64,000 nucleotides of DNA from Blastococcus tunisiensis. GTDB taxonomy: Bacteria; Actinomycetota; Actinomycetes; Mycobacteriales; Geodermatophilaceae. Below, one piece after another: positions 8,433 to 15,680 of this stretch. The position numbers were made by a program, and so were the translations under genes. The notes below the pieces were generated by a model. The model did no database searches. It worked only from the letters and a program-made list of their open reading frames with translations, and had not been told where the DNA came from. The stretch is from the NCBI RefSeq assembly GCF_900112815.1, contig NZ_FOND01000008.1, positions 62,001 through 126,000 on the forward strand. Reading direction: 5' to 3'. Every line of letters starts with the position of its first letter. Position 1 is the stretch's first letter.

Positions 8433-10892
8433 ATGACCCGCACCGACCGCATCGCCGAGCCCTGGGGCAGCCGCACCCCCTACGGACCGGGCGAGACGTG
8501 GCCGACCCGGGTGGACTCCTACCTGGCCGACGGGCTCACCGAGGCCGACGTCGACCGCTGGGTCCAGTCGGCGACGATCCTGCACTCCAACGGCGACGGC
8601 CTGGACATCGCCGTCAAGGACGACCGGATCGTCGGTGTCCGCGGCCGGGCCGTCGACCGCGTCAACCACGGCCGGCTCGGCCCCAAGGACCTGTTCGGCT
8701 GGCAGGCCAACAACTCCCCGGACCGGCTGACGAAGCCGCTCGTCCGGCGGAGGGGGAAGCTCGTCGAGACCGACTGGGACACCGCGATGGACGCCGTGGC
8801 GAACCGGGCGAAGGAGCTGCTCGAGGAGCAGGGACCCCGCGCGATCAGCTTCTACACGACCGGCCAGCTGTTCCTCGAGGAGTACTACACGCTGGGCCTG
8901 ATCGCCCACGGCGGCATCGGCACCAACCACGTCGACGGCAACACCAGGCTGTGCACCGCCACCGCGGCGGCCGCGCTCAAGGAGACCTTCGCCTGCGACG
9001 GCCAGCCCGGCAGCTACACCGACATCGACTCCGCCGACGTCATCGCGCTCTACGGGCACAACATGGCCGAGACGCAGACCGTCCTCTGGACGCGCGTCCT
9101 CGACCGGCTGGCCGGCCCGAACCCGCCGCAGGTGATCTGCGTGGACCCGCGGGAGACCCCGGTCGCCCGCGCGGCCACGGTGCACCTGGCCCCCCGGCCG
9201 GGCACCAACGTGATGCTGATGAACGCGCTGATCCACGAGCTCGTCGCCCACGGCTGGATCGACCGCGACTACATCGAGGCGCACAGCGTCGGGTTCGCGG
9301 AGCTGCAGAAGCAGACGGCGGAGTGCACCCCCGAGGTCGCCGCCGCCGTCTGCGACGTCCCGGCCGAGCAGATCCGCGAGGCCGCGCTGATCATCGGCAC
9401 CGCCGAGCGGCTGATGTCCTCGGTGCTGCAGGGCTTCTACCAGGCGCACCAGGCCACCGCGGCCGCCGTCTGCGTAAACAACATCCACGTGCTGCGCGGC
9501 ATGCTGGGCAAGCCTGGCTGCGGGATCCTGCAGATGAACGGCCAACCCACCGCGCAGAACACCCGCGAGTGCGGCGCCGACGGCGACCTGCCGGCGTTCC
9601 GCAACTGGTCCAACGACGCGCACATCGCCGACCTCGCGAAGGTCTGGAACGTCGACCCGATGCAGATCCCGCACTACTCGCCGCCGACGCACATCATGCA
9701 GCAGCTGCGCTACATCGAAGAGGGCTCGATCCGCTTCATGTACGTGACGGCCACCAACCCGGCGGTCTCCCTGCCGGAACTGCGCCGGATACGGGAGATC
9801 CTGTCCCAGGACCGGCTGTTCCTCGTCGTCCAGGACATCTTCCTGTCCGAGACCGCGCAGCTGGCCGACGTCGTCCTCCCGGCGGCGACCTGGGGTGAGA
9901 AGACCGGCACCTTCACCAACGTCGACCGCACGGTGCACCTGTCGGAGAAGGCGGTGGAACCGCCGGGCGAGGCGAGGTCGGACCTCGACATCCTGATCGA
10001 CTTCGCGCACCGGATGGGGCTGGAGGACAAGGACGGCGCCCCGCTGGTGAAGTGGAGCGACCCGGAGGGTGCCTTCGAGGGCTGGAAGGAGTGCAGCCGT
10101 GGCCGCCCCTGCGACTACACCGGCCTCTCCTACGACAAGCTCCGCGGCGGCAGCGGGATCCAGTGGCCGTGCAACGACGAGCACCCCGACGGCACGGAGC
10201 ACATCTACGTCGACGGGCAGTTCTGGGCGCAACCGGACTACTGCGAGAGCTACGGCCGGGACATGGTCACCGGCGCCCCGGTCGAGAAGACGGAGTACGA
10301 GGCGCTCAACCCGACCGGCCGGGCCGTCCTCAAGGCGGCCGAGTACGTCGCGCCGCACGAGCTGGTCAGCGAGGAATACCCGTTCCAGCTGATCACCGGC
10401 CGCACGCTGTACCACTTCCACACGCGGACGAAGACCGGCCGGGCGCCGCAGCTGCAGGCCGCGGCACCCGAGGTGTGGGTGGAGATGTCACAGAGCGACG
10501 CCGCCGACCGGTCGTTCACCGAGGGCGACCTGCTGGAGGTCACGACCCCGCGCGGCCTGGTCCGCGCCCGCGTCCGGATCAGCGGCATCCGGCCCGGTGT
10601 CCTCTTCCTGCCGTTCCACTACGGCTACTGGGACACCGCCGACGGCTCACGACCCAGGAAGGAACGCGACGGCCGGGCGGCCAACGAGCTCACCCTGACC
10701 GACTGGGACCCGGTGTCCAAGCAACCCATCTTCAAGACGGCGGCAGCCGCGGTGCGGCGGGTGTCCGCGGCGAAGGGGCAGCCCTCCCTGGCGCCCACCA
10801 CGACCGGATCGGCACCGGTCACCGGCGGGGTCCCGCCCACCACCGGCGGGGCGCAGGCCCATGCCGAGGAACTGGTGGGAGGCCGGCGATGA
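8433..10892 (+). CDS. Molybdopterin oxidoreductase lacking N-terminal Fe-S cysteines
   Basis: An 819-residue DMSO-reductase-superfamily enzyme related to nitrate reductase and formate dehydrogenase alpha chains. The probable Mo/W ligand is Cys174 in NTRLCTATAAAALKETF. VICVDPRETPVARAAT, the LRGMLGKPGCGILQMNGQPT stretch and ATWGEKTGTFTNVDRTVHLS are typical cofactor-binding segments, and the C-terminal dinucleotide-binding domain follows (LITGRTLYHFHTRTKTGRAP). Unusually there is no Cys in residues 1-173. The usual CxxCxxxC region reads SATILHSNGDG, and the GRLCPKG element reads GRLGPKD, so the N-terminal [4Fe-4S] cluster should be absent. ATG 8433 follows GAGGAGGCC. The stop overlaps the next start (ATGA), forming a coupled three-gene operon. 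The reaction is unknown. Confidence 0.87.
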   Translation: MTRTDRIAEPWGSRTPYGPGETWPTRVDSYLADGLTEADVDRWVQSATILHSNGDGLDIAVKDDRIVGVRGRAVDRVNHGRLGPKDLFGWQANNSPDRLTKPLVRRRGKLVETDWDTAMDAVANRAKELLEEQGPRAISFYTTGQLFLEEYYTLGLIAHGGIGTNHVDGNTRLCTATAAAALKETFACDGQPGSYTDIDSADVIALYGHNMAETQTVLWTRVLDRLAGPNPPQVICVDPRETPVARAATVHLAPRPGTNVMLMNALIHELVAHGWIDRDYIEAHSVGFAELQKQTAECTPEVAAAVCDVPAEQIREAALIIGTAERLMSSVLQGFYQAHQATAAAVCVNNIHVLRGMLGKPGCGILQMNGQPTAQNTRECGADGDLPAFRNWSNDAHIADLAKVWNVDPMQIPHYSPPTHIMQQLRYIEEGSIRFMYVTATNPAVSLPELRRIREILSQDRLFLVVQDIFLSETAQLADVVLPAATWGEKTGTFTNVDRTVHLSEKAVEPPGEARSDLDILIDFAHRMGLEDKDGAPLVKWSDPEGAFEGWKECSRGRPCDYTGLSYDKLRGGSGIQWPCNDEHPDGTEHIYVDGQFWAQPDYCESYGRDMVTGAPVEKTEYEALNPTGRAVLKAAEYVAPHELVSEEYPFQLITGRTLYHFHTRTKTGRAPQLQAAAPEVWVEMSQSDAADRSFTEGDLLEVTTPRGLVRARVRISGIRPGVLFLPFHYGYWDTADGSRPRKERDGRAANELTLTDWDPVSKQPIFKTAAAAVRRVSAAKGQPSLAPTTTGSAPVTGGVPPTTGGAQAHAEELVGGRR

Positions 10893-11371
10893 AGCTGGAC
10901 ATGGCGATCGAGGAACTGCACCGCTCGGAGAACCACCTGGTCACCGTGCTGACGTCCATGTCGGACAAGCACAAGACCGACCACGAGGTCTTCTACGTCT
11001 GCCGCGACATGGCGAAGTGGTCCCGGCAGCACGTGGCCGACCTGGCCGGCATCGGGACGGACTTCGGCCTCCGGCTGGAGCCGGAGGCCTCCGAGGACCC
11101 GGGCCTCCTGGCGAGCGTCAAGCAACGGACGGCGGAGCTCGTCGGCCGGAGGTCCACGCCCGGTCTGCTGCTGCTCGCCGACCTGCGCCACCTCTACCGG
11201 GAGGCGGCCGGCACCTCGGTGGACTGGGAGCTGCTCGCCCAGGGCGCGCAGGGCGCCAAGGAGAAGGAGCTGCTGGACCTGGCCCAGCGTTGCCACCCGG
11301 AGACGCTGCGGATCACCCGCTGGGCGAACGCCTACCTCAAGGTCACCTCCCCGCAGGTGCTCGCCAGCTGA
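10889..11371 (+). CDS. Helical His/Glu-rich protein in the molybdopterin oxidoreductase operon
   Basis: A 160-residue protein that I do not recognise. It is predicted almost wholly helical, and its first half is rich in possible metal ligands (AIEELHRSENHL, DKHKTDHEVFYVCRDMAKWS, RQHVADL), reminiscent of hemerythrin or ferritin-like bundles without an exact motif match. It has no signal peptide. The start ATG 10889 overlaps the stop of the oxidoreductase gene, and its stop overlaps the next start (TGATG), so all three are made together. A role as partner or electron-transfer/maturation subunit of the oxidoreductase is inferred from this coupling only. Confidence 0.8.
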   Translation: MKLDMAIEELHRSENHLVTVLTSMSDKHKTDHEVFYVCRDMAKWSRQHVADLAGIGTDFGLRLEPEASEDPGLLASVKQRTAELVGRRSTPGLLLLADLRHLYREAAGTSVDWELLAQGAQGAKEKELLDLAQRCHPETLRITRWANAYLKVTSPQVLAS

Positions 11372-12036
11372 TGACCGCGCCCCCCGCAACCCGCATCGTC
11401 CTCCGGCCGCTCGCCACACCCCTGCCGCTGGGATTCCTCGCTCTCGCCTTCGCGACGACGGTCTTCTCGGCGGTGCAGCTCGGCTGGATACCACCCACCG
11501 AGGGCCGCGTGGCCGCGTTCACGGCGATCGCAGCCACGGCACCGCTGCAGTTCGCGGCGTCGGTCTGGGGCTTCCTCGCCCGCGATCCGGTCGCGGCCAC
11601 CGGCATGGGGCTGCTGAGCGGGATCTGGGCGGTCGCCGGGTTGACGACGCTGACCTCGCCGCCCGGGACGGCGAGCGACGGACTGGGGGTCTTCCTGATC
11701 GTCGGCGGGCTGTCGATGTTCGTACCCGCCGCGGCCGCCGTCGGGAGCAAGATCGCACCGGCCGCCGTGATGGGCCTGGCCGGCACCCGGTTCATCGTGA
11801 CCGGCGGCTACGAGCTCACCGGCTCGGCCGCGTGGAAGGCGACTGCGGGCTGGGTCGGCGTCCTGCTGGCCGCCGTCGCCTTCTACGCCGCGCTCGCCCT
11901 CGAACTGGAGGGCGCGCGGGAGCGCACCGTCCTGCCGGTCGGCCGCCGCGGCGCCGGTGCGGCGGCCATGGCCGGGAAGGGGCCGCTCGACCCGGCCGAC
12001 CTGGTCGAGGAGGCAGGAGTCCGCCCGCAACTGTGA
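11371..12036 (+). CDS. Six-helix membrane protein, GPR1/FUN34/YaaH-like
   Basis: A 221-residue integral membrane protein with about six hydrophobic segments: LPLGFLALAFATTVFSAVQL, an AATAPLQFAASVWGFLA segment, GLLSGIWAVAGLTTL, LGVFLIVGGLSMFVPAAAAV, AAVMGLAGTRFIVTGG and WVGVLLAAVAFYAALALELE. The N-terminal PLPLGFLALAFAT pattern, the ending ALALELEGA and the helix number recall the acetate/succinate channel-like GPR1/FUN34/YaaH family, but identity is uncertain. It is the third gene of the operon, overlapping the previous stop. It could move a substrate or product of the oxidoreductase, perhaps a small carboxylate. Confidence 0.8.
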   Translation: MTAPPATRIVLRPLATPLPLGFLALAFATTVFSAVQLGWIPPTEGRVAAFTAIAATAPLQFAASVWGFLARDPVAATGMGLLSGIWAVAGLTTLTSPPGTASDGLGVFLIVGGLSMFVPAAAAVGSKIAPAAVMGLAGTRFIVTGGYELTGSAAWKATAGWVGVLLAAVAFYAALALELEGARERTVLPVGRRGAGAAAMAGKGPLDPADLVEEAGVRPQL

Positions 12037-12111
12037 CGGCGGCACCGCGGGGAGCAGGGCCGCCCGCCCCGGCCGGCCGCCGTACGGGCTAGGGTCGGAC
12101 GTACAACCGAA

Positions 12112-12203
12112 CACACGCAGCAGGGGAGCGCCACGGCGCTGAGAGTGCGGGCAACCGCAGACCCTCGAACCTGATCCGGGTCATGCCGGCGCAGGGAGTC
12201 TGG
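12112..12203 (+). promoter_or_regulatory. TPP riboswitch (THI element)
   Basis: The leader carries the conserved thi-box blocks in order: GGGGAGC, GCTGAGAGTG, ACCCTCGAACCTGATCCGGG, then TCATGCCGGCGCAGGGAG. GCTGAGA and ACCCT...GAACCTGATC form the pyrimidine-sensing and pyrophosphate-sensing helices of thiamine-pyrophosphate riboswitches. It ends about 10 nt before ATG 12213, whose ribosome-binding site GGAGGAAAG directly follows the aptamer. Control by sequestering that site when TPP is plentiful is therefore likely. It regulates ykoEDC. Confidence 0.96.
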
Positions 12204-12212
12204 AGGAAAGCC

Positions 12213-12842
12213 ATGGCCGAGCAGGCCGTCCATCCGTCGTCCACCCGCGCCCCGGGCGAGAACCCCGCCCGCTGGCGCACCGTCGACATCGTCGTCACCG
12301 CCGTCCTGGGGGTCGCCTTCGGCGTCGTCTTCTGGGCCTGGAACCTGTTCGGCGAGGTGGCCTCCACCCCGCTGGACTTCTTCCCCCCGATCAAGGGCCT
12401 GCTCAACGGGGTCTACCTGATGCCCGGCGTCGTCGCCGGCCTGCTGGTCCGGCGCCCGGGTGCGGCGGTCTTCGCCTCGACCCTGGCCGCCGCGGTCAGC
12501 CTGCTGCTCGGTTCGCCGTACGGCGGCATCATCGTCGTCTACGGCCTGGTCCAGGGCGCCGGCGCCGAACTCGGCTTCCTGCTCACCCGCTACCGCACCT
12601 TCGGCTGGGCGACGGCGGTCCTGGCCGCCGTCACCGCCGGGTTGTCGACGTCGATCCTGGACCTGAGCCTGTACTACCCGGTGTCCGGCGAGTACCCGTT
12701 CTGGGCGTTCACGCTGCCGTACACGCTGGCCACCGTGCTCTCCAGCGTGCTGCTGGCCGGCGTGGTGGGCCTGCTGCTGGTCCGTGCGATGGCCCGGACG
12801 GGGGCGCTGGGCTCCTTCGCCTCGGGCCGCACGCGCGTCTGA
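12213..12842 (+). CDS. ykoE: ECF transporter substrate-binding membrane protein YkoE (thiamine precursor)
   Basis: A 209-residue membrane protein with about five helices (VTAVLGVAFGVVFWAWNLF, GVYLMPGVVAGLLVRRPGAA, VLAAVTAGLSTSILDLSLYY). The sequence KGLLNGVYLMPGVVAGLLVR, the GSPYGGIIVVYGLVQGAGAE segment and PFWAFTLPYTLATVLSSV match the YkoE S-component, thought to bind hydroxymethylpyrimidine or thiamine. ATG 12213 follows GGAGGAAAGCC directly after the TPP riboswitch. An ATG at 12183 lies inside the aptamer and was rejected. It is followed 7 bp later by the ATPase gene ykoD and then ykoC. Confidence 0.92.
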   Translation: MAEQAVHPSSTRAPGENPARWRTVDIVVTAVLGVAFGVVFWAWNLFGEVASTPLDFFPPIKGLLNGVYLMPGVVAGLLVRRPGAAVFASTLAAAVSLLLGSPYGGIIVVYGLVQGAGAELGFLLTRYRTFGWATAVLAAVTAGLSTSILDLSLYYPVSGEYPFWAFTLPYTLATVLSSVLLAGVVGLLLVRAMARTGALGSFASGRTRV

Positions 12843-12849
12843 CCGCCGG

Positions 12850-14301
12850 GTGACCACCACGTCGGGGTCCCGGTCCAGCCATCCGCCGATCCGGGCGGAC
12901 GCCGTCCCGGCGCGCGTCGTCGCGCGGGGCCTGGGTGTCCGCCACCCCTCGCGGCGGGCCTGGGCGGTCAGCGGCGTCGATCTCGTCGTCGAGCCGGGCG
13001 AGCGGATCCTGCTCACCGGCGCCTCGGGCGCGGGGAAGTCGACGCTGCTCGCCGCGCTCGCCGGCATCCTCGACGCCGAGGGGACGGAGGTGGCCGGCGA
13101 GCTCGCCGTCGACGGCGCGGCACCGCGCGCCGCGCGGAGCCGACTCGGGCTGCTCGCCCAGGACCCGGACAGCCAGCTGGTCATGACGCGGGCCGGCGAC
13201 GACGTGGCCTTCGGGCTGGAGAACGCCGGCCTGCCGCCGGAGGAGATCTGGCCCCGCGTCGACGAGGCCCTGGCCGCGGTCGGCTTCCCCTACGGCCGCG
13301 ACCGCCCCACCCAGGCACTGTCCGGCGGGGAGAAGCAGCGGCTGGTGCTGGCCGGCGCCCTCGCCCGCCGCCCCGGGCTGCTGCTGCTGGACGAGCCGAC
13401 CGCCCAGCTCGACCCGGGCGGGGCGGCGCTGGTCCGGGCCGCCGTGGCCCGCTCCACGGCCGACCGCTCGGCCACCGTGGTCGTCGTCGACCACGACGCC
13501 CAGCCGTGGCTCCCGCTGGTCGACCGCGTGGTCGAGGTCGTGCCCGACGGCCTCGTGGAGCACCCGCCCGGCTGGCAGCCGGCCCCCCGCGCCGCCGGCC
13601 TGACCCTGCCGGCCGCGGCGGACGGACCGGTCCTCCTCGCCGCGCGGGCCGCCGGCTTCACCTACCGCGGCAGCCCGGTGCCGGCGCTGGCCCCGACGAC
13701 GACGGTCCTCCGGGCCGGGCGGGCGCTGGCGGTCACCGGCCCCAACGGGAGCGGGAAGTCCACGCTGGCGCTGCTGCTGGCCGGCCTCCGGGCGCCCACC
13801 AGCGGCCGGGTGGTGGCGTCGGCAGCGCTGACCGGCACCGTGCGCAACGGCGCCGACGAGCCGCACCGCTGGCGGGCCGGTGAGCTGGTGAGCCGGATCG
13901 GCACCGTCTTCCAGCACCCGGAGCAGCAGTTCCTGACCGGGCGGCTGCGCGACGAGCTGGCCCTGGGGCCGCTGCGTTCGGGGGAGCAGGCCGCCGCGGC
14001 CCGCGCCACCGCCGACGCGCTGCTCGAGCGGCTGGGGCTCACCGCGTTCGCCGACGCCAACCCCTTCACCCTCTCCGGCGGCCAGCAGCGCCGGCTGTCG
14101 GTGGCCACGGCCCTGGCCACCGCGCCGCGGGTCCTGGTCCTCGACGAGCCGACGTTCGGCCAGGACACCGGCACGTGGCGCGAGCTGGTCACGCTGCTGG
14201 CCGAGCAGCGCGCGGCCGGTTGCGCGGTCGCCGTCGTCACCCACGACGTCGACCTGGTGGACGTCCTGGCCGACGACCGGCTGTCGCCGGCGCAGCCATG
14301 A
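12850..14301 (+). CDS. ykoD: ECF transporter double ATPase YkoD
   Basis: A 483-residue protein with two ABC ATPase domains in one chain. The first has Walker A GASGAGKS, signature LSGGEKQR and Walker B LLLLDEPT. The second has Walker A GPNGSGKS, signature LSGGQQRR and Walker B VLVLDEPT, with a switch His in VTHDVDLV. It powers uptake through YkoC/YkoE. GTG 12850 is the most likely start, 7 bp after the ykoE stop; no strong ribosome-binding site is seen, so reinitiation is plausible. Its stop overlaps the ykoC start (ATGA). Confidence 0.93.
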   Translation: MTTTSGSRSSHPPIRADAVPARVVARGLGVRHPSRRAWAVSGVDLVVEPGERILLTGASGAGKSTLLAALAGILDAEGTEVAGELAVDGAAPRAARSRLGLLAQDPDSQLVMTRAGDDVAFGLENAGLPPEEIWPRVDEALAAVGFPYGRDRPTQALSGGEKQRLVLAGALARRPGLLLLDEPTAQLDPGGAALVRAAVARSTADRSATVVVVDHDAQPWLPLVDRVVEVVPDGLVEHPPGWQPAPRAAGLTLPAAADGPVLLAARAAGFTYRGSPVPALAPTTTVLRAGRALAVTGPNGSGKSTLALLLAGLRAPTSGRVVASAALTGTVRNGADEPHRWRAGELVSRIGTVFQHPEQQFLTGRLRDELALGPLRSGEQAAAARATADALLERLGLTAFADANPFTLSGGQQRRLSVATALATAPRVLVLDEPTFGQDTGTWRELVTLLAEQRAAGCAVAVVTHDVDLVDVLADDRLSPAQP

Positions 14302-15059
14302 CCGCCTCGCTGTCGCTCGGACCGGTCCCCGGTGCCGCACTGGGCCGGATCAACCCGGTCGCCCAGCTCGGCGCCATGGCCGTGGTCACGCTGGTCCTGC
14401 TCACCAGCCTGGACGTGGTCACCCCCGCCGTCGTGGTGGCCGCCGAGCTCTGCCTGCTGCCGGCGGCCGGGCTCACCGACCTGCGCGATCTCTGGCGCCG
14501 CACCTGGCCCCTGGCGCTGGGCGCGGGCTCGGTCGGCGTGGTCAACGTGCTGCTGTCCGACGAGGCGACGCTGGTCACCGGCGTCGGGCTCGGGCTGCGC
14601 GTCGTGGGCCTGGCGCTGCCCGGCGTGCTGCTCGTGGCCACCACCGACCCCGTCCGGCTGGCCGACGCGCTCACCATCCACTGGCGGGTGTCGACGCGCT
14701 TCGCCTTCGGCGCGCTGGCCGCCCTGCGGCTCGTCCCCCTCCTCGTCGCCGAGTTCGAGTCCGTCCGGCTCGCCCGCCGGACCCGCGGCGTCGAGGCGGG
14801 ACGCAATCCCGTCGCCCGGGCCCGGTTGCTCGCCGGCATCGCCTTCACCCTGCTGGTCGGCGCCGTCCGCCGCGGCTCCCGACTGGCCACGGCGATGGAC
14901 GCCCGCGGCTTCGACTCGGGAGTTCCGCGGACCAACGCCCGCGGCTCGCGGCTGCACCGGCGGGACGCCGCCTTCGTGGCCGGAGCCGTCGTCGTCTGCG
15001 GCGTGGCGGTCACGCTCAGCGTGCTCACCGGAGCCTGGTCGCCGATCTTCGTCGGCTGA
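14298..15059 (+). CDS. ykoC: ECF transporter transmembrane coupling protein YkoC (EcfT)
   Basis: A 253-residue EcfT-family permease. It has an N-terminal membrane domain (INPVAQLGAMAVVTLVLLTS, VGLALPGVLLVATTDPVRLA), a cytoplasmic coupling region with the two Ala-Arg-Gly-type motifs (LARRTRGVEA and TAMDARGFDSG) that contact the ATPases, and a final helix (VAGAVVVCGVAVTLSVL). ATG 14298 overlaps the ykoD stop. It completes the riboswitch-controlled thiamine-precursor importer, with ykoE as specificity subunit. Confidence 0.92.
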   Translation: MTASLSLGPVPGAALGRINPVAQLGAMAVVTLVLLTSLDVVTPAVVVAAELCLLPAAGLTDLRDLWRRTWPLALGAGSVGVVNVLLSDEATLVTGVGLGLRVVGLALPGVLLVATTDPVRLADALTIHWRVSTRFAFGALAALRLVPLLVAEFESVRLARRTRGVEAGRNPVARARLLAGIAFTLLVGAVRRGSRLATAMDARGFDSGVPRTNARGSRLHRRDAAFVAGAVVVCGVAVTLSVLTGAWSPIFVG

Positions 15060-15211
15060 CGACCGGCCCGGGCGGCACGGACCTCACCCCGCGGAGGGTG
15101 ATCCGTGTCGCACCAGGTTTGGTCCGGCCGTCACCGGCCGATACGAGGTTGTTGGCCCCGACCACCCGGGCCGCACGAGAACACGCCGCACGAAGGCAAG
15201 GGGACCATCGC

Positions 15212-15667
15212 GTGACAGGTCAGGCGGCCGGGCCGGTCTGGCCGTCGGCAGCTCCACCGCCGGCCGACGTCGCCCTCGCCTGGGACCTGCACGACATCGC
15301 CGAGCTGCCGCGCGTCCGGGCCGAGCTGCGCCGGCACGCCGGGGCGCACCCGGTGCCGCGACGGCTCCCCGGCCGGGACGCCGCCGCCGATCTGCGGGAC
15401 CAACTGGTCCTCGCCTTCGACGAGATGGCCTCCAACGCCCTGCGCCACGGCGGCGGCGACGTCCGTGCCACCGTGCAGCTCACCCCGGACGCGTACCTGA
15501 TCGAGGTCTCCGACCGGGCCGCGGGAGCACCACCGTCGCCCGCCGTCGGCCGCGACCCCAGCGAGGGCGGGCTGGGCCTCTACCTCATCGCGGAGATGGC
15601 CACCGCGCACGGCTGGTACGTCCGGGACGGCGCCAAGCACGTCTGGGCGCTCCTCCCGCGCGGCTGA
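15212..15667 (+). CDS. Serine-kinase-type ATP-binding protein (RsbW/SpoIIAB-like HATPase)
   Basis: A 151-residue GHKL ATPase of the anti-sigma-factor type. The N-box is VLAFDEMASNALRHGGGD (E..xN). YLIEVSDRAAG gives the D of the G1 box, and EGGLGLYLIAEMATAHGW is the G2 region, followed by KHVWALLPRG. Such proteins bind ATP and either sequester a sigma factor or phosphorylate an anti-antagonist. Start GTG 15212 follows AAGGGGACC. It converges on the SpoIIE-type phosphatase gene (13 bp between stops), a plausible phosphatase/kinase pairing. A close paralogue lies at 21963. No sigma factor or STAS gene is present nearby, so the target is unknown. Confidence 0.87.
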   Translation: MTGQAAGPVWPSAAPPPADVALAWDLHDIAELPRVRAELRRHAGAHPVPRRLPGRDAAADLRDQLVLAFDEMASNALRHGGGDVRATVQLTPDAYLIEVSDRAAGAPPSPAVGRDPSEGGLGLYLIAEMATAHGWYVRDGAKHVWALLPRG

Positions 15668-15680
15668 CGCTACCGACGCC

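Noticed and set aside
15100-15211. A SigB/SigF-type promoter (GTTT...GATAC) before the first HATPase gene
   Set aside because: The spacing and the -10 sequence do not match the GTTT-N14-16-GGGTAT consensus well enough.
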